NCBI RefSeq assembly: GCF_937952055.1
Contig: NZ_CALFYO010000019.1
Coordinates: forward strand, 124,001-188,000
Length of the DNA stretch: 64,000 bases
DNA from: an uncultured Piscinibacter sp.
GTDB taxonomy: Bacteria > Pseudomonadota > Gammaproteobacteria > Burkholderiales > Burkholderiaceae_C
Direction of reading: 5' to 3'
A model generated the notes under the pieces. That model saw only the letters and a list, made by a program, of their open reading frames with translations, made no database searches and was not told where the DNA came from. Position numbers and translations under genes: made by a program. The first letter of the stretch is position 1. Each line of letters starts with the position of its first letter. This document shows positions 14,338 to 21,785 of the stretch, one piece after another.

Positions 14338-15374
14338 CGCGCGGCGTCCGGCTCGAAAGGAAAGCGCACGCCGAGATCGCGGCGCATGCGATCGACGAGG
14401 CGCAACGTCGCCACCGTGTCGGCATGTGGCACCGCCGGGCTCTCGACGCGGTGCTCGGCCACGCAGCGCAGCGCCTCCTCGATCTCGTACTCGAAGCCGT
14501 TGATGCGCAGGGGCTGCTGCCAGCGCTGCACCGGCTCGCCGGGGCGTGACAGGCTGGCCTGCGTGCACTCCCAGAATGGGCCGTGCAGCGTGATGTGGCC
14601 ATGTTCTCCCAGCAGCACCATGTCGTTCGGTGCGCTGCCGTCGAAGCCGCAGACGAACTGGCCGACGGCACCGCCCGGCCAGACCAGCATCATCGCCACG
14701 CGCTCGTCGACGCCGCTCGCGCCGACGCGGCCGGCGACCTGCAGGGTCGGCACGCCGCGCTCGCCCTGCACCGCCAGCAGGTCCCGCGCCATGCCCAGCG
14801 GGTACACGCCGATGTCGAGCAGCACACCACCGGCCTGCGCCGGGTCGAAGTGGCGGCGCTGCGGGTCGAAGGGCAGGGGGAAGCAGAAGCTCGCCTGGAG
14901 GGTCTGCACACGGCCGATGCGGCCGCCGGCGAGCCACTCGCGCACCGCCGGCATCACGGGCAGCAGGCGGCTCCAGAAGGCCTCCATCAGCAGCCGGCCT
15001 TGCGTGCGAGCGAGCGCGGCGAGCTGCTCGGCCTCGAGGGCATTCGTCACCAGCGGCTTCTCGCACAGCACGTGCCGCCCGGCCTCGAGCGCGGCGCGCA
15101 CCGCCTGGCCATGCGCAGCATGCGGCGTGGCGATGTACACCGCATCGATCTGCACGTCGGTGGAGAGCGCCTCCAGCGTGAGGTGCACGCGCGCCGGCCG
15201 GTCGGGGTCCGACCAGCGCGCGGCGAAGGCCTGCGCGCGCAGCGCGTCGCGGCCGATGACCGCCGACAGCTGCTGCCGCGGCACACCCGCGAGCGCCTGC
15301 GCGAACCGGTTCGCGATCGCGCCGGGGCCGACGACGGCCCAGCGCAGGGCGGGCAGGGCGCGCGCGCGGCTCAT
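14334..15374 (-). CDS. Gfo/Idh/MocA family NAD(P)-dependent oxidoreductase
   Basis: The protein has 346 residues. The N-terminal Rossmann fold begins at about 11 (WAVVGPGAIANRFAQAL), and the family signature CEKPLVTNA follows near 103-111, with the Lys-Pro pair used in catalysis. The C-terminal alpha/beta domain has GGVLLDIGVYPLGMARDLL, where the Asp and Tyr line the active site. These enzymes oxidise or reduce sugars, inositols and trans-dihydrodiols. GVYPL resembles dimeric dihydrodiol dehydrogenases, but the substrate is unknown. It is divergent from a LysE exporter. Confidence 0.9.
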   Translation of the reverse strand: MSRARALPALRWAVVGPGAIANRFAQALAGVPRQQLSAVIGRDALRAQAFAARWSDPDRPARVHLTLEALSTDVQIDAVYIATPHAAHGQAVRAALEAGRHVLCEKPLVTNALEAEQLAALARTQGRLLMEAFWSRLLPVMPAVREWLAGGRIGRVQTLQASFCFPLPFDPQRRHFDPAQAGGVLLDIGVYPLGMARDLLAVQGERGVPTLQVAGRVGASGVDERVAMMLVWPGGAVGQFVCGFDGSAPNDMVLLGEHGHITLHGPFWECTQASLSRPGEPVQRWQQPLRINGFEYEIEEALRCVAEHRVESPAVPHADTVATLRLVDRMRRDLGVRFPFEPDAAR

Positions 15375-15434
15375 GGTGGCATGCAGTATGCCGCCGGCTT
15401 GACCGCGCCGCGCGCGACGCAGAGGATCGCCGCC

Positions 15435-16046
15435 ATGGACTTCGACACCTGGCTCGTCTATCTGATCGCCGCTCTCGGCCTGTCACTCTCGCCCGGGCCC
15501 AACGGCCTGCTCGCGCTGACGCATGGCGCGCTGCATGGACGGCGCAGGACGCTGTTCACCATCTTCGGCGGCTCGGTCGGCTTCATCGTCATCATCGCGC
15601 TGTCGATGTTCGGCATCGGCGCGCTGCTGAAGACTTCGCTGGTCTGGCTCGCGGTGCTGAAGTGGCTGGGCGGCGCCTACCTCGTCTGGCTCGGCCTGCA
15701 GGTGTGGCGCGCGCCGGCGATCGGCGTGGAACTGCAGGACGCTGCCGCGCCGCGGCAGGGCTGGTCGCTGTTCCGTCAGGGCGCGCTGTCGGCGATGACC
15801 AACCCGAAGGGCATCCTCTTCTTCGCTGCATTCCTGCCGCAGTTCATCGATCCGGCTCGCGGTCTGTTCGTCCAGTTCGTCGTCATGGCGGGCACTTTCG
15901 CAGCCATCGAGGTGCTCACCGAGTTCGTCATCGCCAGCACGGCGCATCGCATCCGTCCGTGGCTGAAGCGTGTGGGGCGTCGCTTCAACCAGGTCTGCGG
16001 TGGCATCTTCGTCGCCATTGGCGCGGCGCTGCCTCTGCGCGGCTGA
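15435..16046 (+). CDS. LysE/RhtB family amino-acid exporter
   Basis: The 203-residue protein from ATG 15435 has six hydrophobic segments. The N-terminal motif ALGLSLSPGPNGLLAL carries the family SPGPN signature, and NPKGILFFAAFLPQF marks the fourth helix region. Such proteins export amino acids or homoserine lactone-like molecules across the inner membrane. The reading frame is open further upstream, but that is antisense shadow of the oxidoreductase. No regulator of the LysG type is adjacent. Confidence 0.9.
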   Translation: MDFDTWLVYLIAALGLSLSPGPNGLLALTHGALHGRRRTLFTIFGGSVGFIVIIALSMFGIGALLKTSLVWLAVLKWLGGAYLVWLGLQVWRAPAIGVELQDAAAPRQGWSLFRQGALSAMTNPKGILFFAAFLPQFIDPARGLFVQFVVMAGTFAAIEVLTEFVIASTAHRIRPWLKRVGRRFNQVCGGIFVAIGAALPLRG

Positions 16047-16124
16047 GCCGTCGGTGCGCCGCGCGCACACGGCCGAAGGGCAGAAGGCCGGTGCGAGGGC
16101 GCCGTGCTGCACCGGCGCGCGAAC

Positions 16125-19100
16125 TCAGCGGCCGGGGCCGTCGCCCGCCGCCAACGATGCCACGCGCCGCCGACTGCGCGCCGAGAGGTCGTTCGCCTCC
16201 AGCGACTTGAGCAGGGCCCGTTGCCGCCGGCTTTCGGCTGGCCGCCGTGCACGCTGCGCCACGGCGGCTAGCGTCACCAGCGCGTGCGCCTGCTCGGAGC
16301 AGCGGCCAATCGCCTGCGCGACCTCCAGCGCCTGCGTCGCGATGTCCCGGCTCGTGTCCAGCCGGCCCGCCGCGAGCTCGTGCTCGGCCCAGCGCGTCAG
16401 CAAGTACGACAGTTCGTACTTGGCATCGGCCTGCCGCACGGCCTCGACCGCCTGCGCCAGTTCGCTGTCGTCAGGCACGATGCCGCCGTGCAGCCGCGCG
16501 AGTGCAAGCAGGGCCCGTCCGGCATGCAGTTCCGCGCCGGGACGCACGCGGCATCCCAGGTCGGCGAGGTCCGCAGCCAGCACCATGGCGTAGGCATGGT
16601 TGCCGTCATCGAGCTCGAGCATCACGTGATGCTCGAGCGCGCCGAACTCCGCCAGGTGCTCGCCTTGCTGGCGCGCCAGTTGGCGGGCCTCGACGAAGGC
16701 CTCGACCGCGCCCGCCGTGTCGCCGCGGTGAGCCGCCAGCATCCCGAGTGCAAACGACACGGCGGCGCTGGTCTTGCCGTCGCGCCGTCGCACCGCGTCG
16801 GCCTCCAACGCGAATGCCTCCGCCTGCGGCAGGTTGCGCTCCAGCAGCACCAGGCAGCGGGCGGCCTGCGCCAGCGCGACCGCCCGCTCGCCCGGTTCGG
16901 CCAGACGGCTCACGCGCTCGGCCTGCAGGATGTTGGCGTGGGCGTCGGCCATGGAGCTGTGTTCCCAGCGCAGGTACGACACCATCTGGAAACCCTGGCG
17001 TGCGGCACGCGTGAGGCCGAAATCGAGCGCGCGCTCGGCCAGGCCGCGCAGCCGCTCCGCCGCCTGCTCACCATCGGGGGTCCGCGCGGTGTACAGCACC
17101 TGCAGAAGGTCCAGGGTGCTTTCGATGCGGCGCGGCTCATCGACTTCCTCGACCAGCCGCAGCCCGCGGCGGGCCAGTGCCTCCGCGTCCTCGTTGGCAA
17201 ACACGCGCAGCGCGTGGTGTCCCGCCACGATGCACGCGCGCACACCGAGCTCGGCCTCACCGGCGAGGCCGGCGTGATGGGCCAGCTCGGCCGCCACGGC
17301 CGGGTCGGCCGCCTGCGGCTCGAGACACCGCGCCACCTTGCGGTGCATCAGGCGCCGCCGCGGGAGCGACAGTTCCCCGTACACCGCCTCGCGGATCAGC
17401 TCATGGCTGAAGGCATAGCGATCGCTCGTCCGCGTCGTGTCGATGCGCAGCAGCGATGACTGTTCCAGCCGCTCCAGAGCGTCCACCAGTTCCTCCGCTG
17501 CCAGCGCGGTCAGCTCCTCCAGCCGCGCCGGCTGAATTGCACGTCCGAGCACGGCGCTCCAGCGCAGCACGTCGGCGGCGCGCTCCGGCAGCTTGGCGAT
17601 GCGGTCGCGCACGAGTTGCATCAAGGTGGCGGGCGGCCCCGCCAGCCCCTCGCGCTGCGCGCGGACGAACTCGAGGGCGTAGAGAGGATTTCCCGCCGAC
17701 ACTTCGTGCACGTGGCGGCCGTCGACACCTGCCTCCCGCCCCACGAGTGCCTCGATCTCCTCGCGTGTGAGCGGCTCCAGTTCGATGTGCTGCACGGCGT
17801 ACTCGCGCCGAAGGCTGCGCAGCAGCCGCACCGCCGCTTCGTTGTCGGGCAGCTCCCCGCCGCGCGCGAGCATCAGCACGAGCCCGGTGCGGCCGGGGCC
17901 TGTGCGCACGAGGTAGTGCAAGAGTTCGGTCGAGTTGCGGTCGAACCACTGCAGGTCGTCCAGCAACAGCATCGAGGCCCGCCCTTTCGCCACGCGCGTC
18001 TCGAGCCGCGCCCGAAGCATCTCGAACAGGCTTTCGCGGCTCGACGGATGGGCCTCGGTCACTTCCTGCTGGACGTTGAGCTCGAGCGCGTCGGCCCAGG
18101 GCCCGAAGGGCCGCGAGCTTTCGGCCTCGAAGGCGCGGCCGGCCACGACCACGAAACCGAGCGCGTCCGCCGCCGCACACAACTGTTCGGCGAGCCGGCT
18201 CTTGCCGACGCCGGGTTCGCCGGTCACGAGCACGAGTCGGGTCTCTCCGTCCTGTCGCACGTCGTCCAGCATCGCCTTGAGCCGGGCCAGCGTCGCTTGC
18301 CGGCCCACGAAGGCCGGCACGCCGGCGCCGGGCAGGGACGCCGAATCGAACTGCGGCTCGGCGCGCACCGATGCCGGCGTCGCGCTCGCGGCGGGCGCCT
18401 CGGCGGTGGCCGAACGCAGCGCGCGCCAGGCCTGGTCGAAGGCAATGGCGTCGGCCGCGGAAACCTGCCGGAACAGCCGCTGCGCGTGCTCGAAGCGTTG
18501 CTGCGCCTCGGCGACGTGGCCGAGTTTCAGCAGCAGGTTCAAGAGCGCCCGGTGCGCCTCGAGATCGAACACCTCGACCTGCACGCGCTGGCGCGCGAAC
18601 TGCAGCGCCCGTGCGGGCGCCTCGCGATGTCGGGCGACCAGCTCCGTCAGCAGCGCGGCATGGCAGCGCCGCGCCTGCTCGCGCTGCTCGATGCACCAGG
18701 CACTGAAGTCCAGGAAGTCGGGCAGCTCCAGCCCCTCGAGGAACTCGCCCCGATACCAGGCCACCGCCCGCTCGAGCGTCGCGGTGTCCGACGTGGCGAA
18801 ATCACTGCGCTGCAGGCGGGCGAGGGCACTCGCATCGATGGCCATCCCTTCGGCACGCCATGCGACCTCGTCGCGCCCGGCGACGATGCGCTGCGCTTCG
18901 GCGCCCAGCACCTGCCGAAGCCGCGACAGGCTCCAGCGCAGCGCACCGCGCGGGTCGTCGGTCACGTCCCACAACAGGGCACACAGTCGATCGCGGCGGT
19001 GCGCTCGCTCGTTCAGCGCCAGGTAGGCGAGCAGCGCCCGCGTCTTCTTCGACCGCGGCAACGGCAGGCTGCGCCCGGCGACGACGAGTTCCATGGGGCC

Positions 19101-19163
19101 GAGCAGCCTCAGCGCCAGGTGCGCCGAGTCGAGATCGGCCGGGTCGACGTCGTCGGCGTGCAT
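16125..19163 (-). CDS. BTAD (SARP-like) transcriptional regulator with AAA ATPase and TPR domains
   Basis: The protein is 1012 residues from ATG 19163. Residues about 16-95 are a SARP/OmpR winged helix (LALRLLGPMELVVAGRSLPL through WSLSRLRQVLG). A bacterial transcriptional activation domain of TPR-like helices follows to about 250. A STAND-type ATPase begins near 285 (FVGRQATLARL), with Walker A GEPGVGKS at 315-322 and Walker B MLLLDDLQWFD near 400. The C-terminal half is helical repeats. The layout equals the large SARP/LAL-type ATP-dependent activators, where ligand or protein binding relieves autoinhibition. It lies 37 bases after DUF4242 on the same strand, with the sulfur-relay genes starting divergently, and is the likely regulator of that block. 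Confidence 0.88.
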   Translation of the reverse strand: MHADDVDPADLDSAHLALRLLGPMELVVAGRSLPLPRSKKTRALLAYLALNERAHRRDRLCALLWDVTDDPRGALRWSLSRLRQVLGAEAQRIVAGRDEVAWRAEGMAIDASALARLQRSDFATSDTATLERAVAWYRGEFLEGLELPDFLDFSAWCIEQREQARRCHAALLTELVARHREAPARALQFARQRVQVEVFDLEAHRALLNLLLKLGHVAEAQQRFEHAQRLFRQVSAADAIAFDQAWRALRSATAEAPAASATPASVRAEPQFDSASLPGAGVPAFVGRQATLARLKAMLDDVRQDGETRLVLVTGEPGVGKSRLAEQLCAAADALGFVVVAGRAFEAESSRPFGPWADALELNVQQEVTEAHPSSRESLFEMLRARLETRVAKGRASMLLLDDLQWFDRNSTELLHYLVRTGPGRTGLVLMLARGGELPDNEAAVRLLRSLRREYAVQHIELEPLTREEIEALVGREAGVDGRHVHEVSAGNPLYALEFVRAQREGLAGPPATLMQLVRDRIAKLPERAADVLRWSAVLGRAIQPARLEELTALAAEELVDALERLEQSSLLRIDTTRTSDRYAFSHELIREAVYGELSLPRRRLMHRKVARCLEPQAADPAVAAELAHHAGLAGEAELGVRACIVAGHHALRVFANEDAEALARRGLRLVEEVDEPRRIESTLDLLQVLYTARTPDGEQAAERLRGLAERALDFGLTRAARQGFQMVSYLRWEHSSMADAHANILQAERVSRLAEPGERAVALAQAARCLVLLERNLPQAEAFALEADAVRRRDGKTSAAVSFALGMLAAHRGDTAGAVEAFVEARQLARQQGEHLAEFGALEHHVMLELDDGNHAYAMVLAADLADLGCRVRPGAELHAGRALLALARLHGGIVPDDSELAQAVEAVRQADAKYELSYLLTRWAEHELAAGRLDTSRDIATQALEVAQAIGRCSEQAHALVTLAAVAQRARRPAESRRQRALLKSLEANDLSARSRRRVASLAAGDGPGR

Positions 19164-19200
19164 CGGTCCTGCTCGGCGCGGCCGGGATCCGGCCCCCAGC

Positions 19201-19446
19201 CTAGAACGAGTTCGCCGGCCAGAGGCGCTCGTACGCCATGCCCGCCGATTCGAGCGCGCGACGCGCGGTCTCGAGGTCACGGGCCTCCATCACGCAGACG
19301 AAGCGCCGGCGATCGGCGGAGGCGTAAGTGACCTTGCGGGTCATGTCGTTGATCTCGAAGCAGACCTCGGTGGCCCGGCGCATCTTCTCGACGAGTTCGT
19401 CGGTCGCCGGCTCGGAAAAGGTCTTCTCCATCACGAACAGTGCCAT
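19201..19446 (-). CDS. DUF4242 (nickel-binding-like) protein
   Basis: This 81-residue protein matches the DUF4242 ferredoxin-fold family: the opening ALFVMEKTFSEPATDELVEKM, a central RKVTYASADRRRFVCVMEA strand-helix and a terminal AGMAYERLWPAN. Some family members are annotated as nickel-binding, but no metal site is proven here. The gene opens the minus-strand transcription unit that continues into the BTAD regulator and faces the sulfur-relay genes. It may act as a small ligand sensor for that regulator; this is inference from position only. Confidence 0.75.
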   Translation of the reverse strand: MALFVMEKTFSEPATDELVEKMRRATEVCFEINDMTRKVTYASADRRRFVCVMEARDLETARRALESAGMAYERLWPANSF

Positions 19447-19466
19447 GCCGCGCAGGGTAGCAAATT

Positions 19467-19522
19467 TCCACGGTCATGCACACGGGTCTGTCCACGGCGG
19501 CTTCCTAACCTGCGTCCCGTGG
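19467..19522. promoter_or_regulatory. candidate operator: direct heptamer repeats TCCACGG
   Basis: TCCACGG occurs at 19467-19473 and again at 19491-19497, exactly 24 bp apart. A reverse-oriented CCGTGG follows at 19517-19522. All lie in the 131-bp gap between DUF4242 and the NTF2-TusA gene. SARP-type regulators bind direct heptamer repeats, and a SARP-like gene is next door, so this is a plausible binding region, though unproven. Confidence 0.35.
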
Positions 19523-19577
19523 TGAACGAGAAGCACGGCCACCCCAGACGGAAAGACGAGAGATGAAAGGAACCGCG

Positions 19578-20204
19578 ATGAACGACACACATGCAGCCGA
19601 CACCGCCCGGGCCTTCGGCCAGGCGCTCGGCACACGAGACCACCCCAGGCTCGCCGCACTGCTGGCGCCGGAAGCGACCTTCGACGCGATCCTGCCGGGC
19701 CGTCACCTGGCGGCGCGCGGGCGCGATCGCATCGCCGCGCTCTGGGTCGACTGGCTCGACTGGGCCACGGCCGTGGAGCCCGAGGCGTTGCGCGTCAGCG
19801 AGGTCGGCGACCGCACCAGCCTCAGCTGGCGGGGCGTGCTCCGCACGGACGACCGCGCCATCGGCGATCGACTCATCGAGCAGCACATGGTGCTCGACGT
19901 CGGCAACGACGGCATCGAGCGCATCGAACTGGTCTGCACCGGCATGCGCCCGGTTCCGCCGGCGCCCGAGGTGACCGTGCACGACTTCGACGCCGGGGCA
20001 CTCGGCTGCACCGACGGCTTTCCGGCCGAGTTTCGCCGTCGGCTGCGGGCGATCGACGTCGGCCACCGGCTGCGCGTCCTGGCCCGCGATCCGTCCGCCC
20101 GCGCTGACCTGCCGTCCATGACCCGCCTGATGGGCCAGCAGCTCGTCGGCGTCCGCGACCTCGGTGACGGGCGCACGGAATTCGTTGTCGCCCGCACCCA
20201 CTGA
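19578..20204 (+). CDS. NTF2-like / TusA-like fusion protein
   Basis: The protein is 208 residues from ATG 19578, chosen for its AAAGGA ribosome binding site; an in-frame ATG at 19563 is the alternative. Residues about 5-122 fit a SnoaL/NTF2-like cone fold (DHPRLAALLAPEATFDAILPG and MVLDVGNDGIERIELVCTG). Residues about 132-208 fit a TusA-type sulfur carrier (VHDFDAGALGCTDGFPAEFR, then RLRVLARDPSARADLPSM and GQQLVGV). The TusA active site CPxP is changed to CTDG: Cys144 stays, both prolines are lost. TusA proteins pass persulfide sulfur between partners. Two DsrE-like proteins and a rhodanese follow, supporting a sulfur-relay role. The stop overlaps the region just before the next gene. Confidence 0.72.
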   Translation: MNDTHAADTARAFGQALGTRDHPRLAALLAPEATFDAILPGRHLAARGRDRIAALWVDWLDWATAVEPEALRVSEVGDRTSLSWRGVLRTDDRAIGDRLIEQHMVLDVGNDGIERIELVCTGMRPVPPAPEVTVHDFDAGALGCTDGFPAEFRRRLRAIDVGHRLRVLARDPSARADLPSMTRLMGQQLVGVRDLGDGRTEFVVARTH

Positions 20205-20239
20205 TGCCCACCCCACCGATCCAACCAACGAAGGAGTCC

Positions 20240-20611
20240 ATGACCATGTCCAACAAGCTGATCTTTCACTGCACCTACGGCCGCCACGACGCCGAGCGGG
20301 CCACGATGCCTTTCATCGCCGCGAACGTCGCCGCGACGGCCGGTCTGGAGGCCATCGTGCTCTGCACGGTCGATGGCGTCTGGCTCGGTACCGACGGCGG
20401 CGTCGACGGTGTCACCGCCCACGGCCTGCCGCCGCTGGCCCAGCTCTATCGCGATTTCGTCGACAACGGTGGCCAGGTGTGGCTGTGCGGTGCGTGCACC
20501 AAACCGCGCGGCATCAACGAGGAACACCTGTCCGTCGGCGCCTCGATCGTCGGCGCCGCGAAGGTCATCGAGGAAATTGCCGCCGGCGCCAAGACGGCCG
20601 CTTTCGCCTGA
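20240..20611 (+). CDS. DsrE family protein (first copy)
   Basis: This 123-residue protein starts at ATG 20240 behind GAAGGAGT. It is a DsrE/YchN-like alpha/beta protein: KLIFHCTYGRHDAERATMPF at the N-terminus, CGAC (Cys83, Cys86) followed by KPRGI, and the C-terminal EEHLSVGASIVGAAKVIEE. DsrE proteins bind or transfer persulfide sulfur through such cysteines. It is a clear paralogue of the next gene, sharing HDxERAT, CxxC, RG and EHL..G..IVG. Spacing (35 bases on either side) suggests a single transcript with the TusA fusion and rhodanese. Confidence 0.82.
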   Translation: MTMSNKLIFHCTYGRHDAERATMPFIAANVAATAGLEAIVLCTVDGVWLGTDGGVDGVTAHGLPPLAQLYRDFVDNGGQVWLCGACTKPRGINEEHLSVGASIVGAAKVIEEIAAGAKTAAFA

Positions 20612-20646
20612 ACCAGGCCCACCACCCCAACCGAAAGGAGAACCCC

Positions 20647-21018
20647 ATGAACACCCAACCCGAAAAGCTCGTCATCGTCGCCTCTCGCGGCCACGACGAC
20701 GAACGTGCAACCGTCTGCTGGACCATCGCCAACGGTGGCCTCAATGCCGGCTTGCAGGTCACCATGTTCCTCGTCGCCTCGGCGCTCGACACGGTGCGCA
20801 AGGGCGCGATCGACCACGTCCGCATGAACCCCTTCGACCCGCCGATGAAGGAGCTCATCGAAGGCTTCCTGGCGCGCGGCGGAAAGATCCTCGCGTGCCC
20901 GCCCTGCGCGAAGGTCCGCGGCTACGCCCAGGAGCACCTGATCGACGGCGTGACCATCGTCGGCTCCGCGGCGTTGCATGCGCTGATCAAGGAAGGCGCA
21001 GCCACGCTGTCCATCTGA
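20647..21018 (+). CDS. DsrE family protein (second copy)
   Basis: This is a 123-residue paralogue of the preceding protein: KLVIVASRGHDDERATVCWT, CPPC (Cys84, Cys87) followed by AKVRGY, and QEHLIDGVTIVGSAALHALI. The ribosome binding site AAAGGAGA ends 5 bases before the ATG. Different CxxC contexts and the extra Cys24 suggest the two copies form a heteromer or act in sequence, as DsrE and DsrF do. This is inferred, not shown. Confidence 0.82.
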   Translation: MNTQPEKLVIVASRGHDDERATVCWTIANGGLNAGLQVTMFLVASALDTVRKGAIDHVRMNPFDPPMKELIEGFLARGGKILACPPCAKVRGYAQEHLIDGVTIVGSAALHALIKEGAATLSI

Positions 21019-21066
21019 ACGCGCCCCAGCCTCCACTTCCCACCCCACATCCTTCAGGAGAACACC

Positions 21067-21438
21067 ATGGAAAAGTCCTTCAGCGAACGCGTTGCCGAGG
21101 CCAAGGCGGCCGTCCCCAGCCTCAGCGCACTCGAGGCGGCCGCGCTGCGCGACGGTTGCGAGCAGGTCGTCTTCATCGACCCGCGTCCGGCCGAGGCGAT
21201 CACCGCATCGACCGGCCTCATCCCGGGTGCCTACAACGTCGCGCTCGGCGACATCGCAGCGGGCCGGCTGCCGCCGGAACTCAGCGACAAGTGGACGCGC
21301 GTGGTCACCGCCTGCCAGGGCGGTGCGATGGGCGCCGTCGCGGCGCACGAGTTGAAGCAGCGCGGCTACGCTCGCGTGAGCTTCATCGACGGCGGCACGC
21401 AGGCCTGGCTCGATGCCGGTCTGTCGACGCTGCGTTGA
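21067..21438 (+). CDS. single-domain rhodanese-like sulfurtransferase
   Basis: The 123-residue protein has the rhodanese fold. FIDPRPAEAI corresponds to the CH2A-like motif, IPGAYNVALGDI to the conserved HIPGA segment, and the active-site loop ACQGGAMGAVAA holds Cys83. WLDAGL ends the domain. It forms a Cys-persulfide and can hand sulfur to TusA/DsrE partners encoded just upstream. TTCAGGAGAAC is a good ribosome binding site. No signal peptide is present, so it acts in the cytoplasm. Confidence 0.9.
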   Translation: MEKSFSERVAEAKAAVPSLSALEAAALRDGCEQVVFIDPRPAEAITASTGLIPGAYNVALGDIAAGRLPPELSDKWTRVVTACQGGAMGAVAAHELKQRGYARVSFIDGGTQAWLDAGLSTLR

Positions 21439-21785
21439 CGGGCCCGTCGCCGCCGAGGCCGGTGTGGGGCGAGCCCGACAGCCGCCCTGCGCCTGCGCGC
21501 AGGACCCCATGGGACGGCGGCAGGGGCCGAGACTCCCGCCGTCGTTGCAGGACCCGCTGCTGCGGCGGCGCACGCTGGCTTCCGTCACCCGATGGCGCCA
21601 AGCTCTGCCGGGGATCGAGTCGTTGCCGGCGCGCGCCGGCTCGCCATGACCGCATCGCCGGCGAGCCCCGCCGCGGCAATGAATGAGCCGCCGCGCTGCG
21701 GTCGCGCCGTATCTCCCGCGCTCGACGTGTCGCGCTATAGTGAGTGCGCTAGGCCAGACCAACGATTGCTGCCGGGGGCCCGTCC
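21439..21785 (+). other. intergenic region with candidate promoter for the multicopper oxidase gene
   Basis: These 347 bases separate the rhodanese and multicopper oxidase genes. Near its end TATAGT (21735-21740) is a good -10 in the context CGCGCTATAGTGA, giving a leader of about 40 bases. No copper-regulator (CueR or CopR) box is evident. The first two thirds is GC-rich with short open frames but no recognisable gene. Confidence 0.45.
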
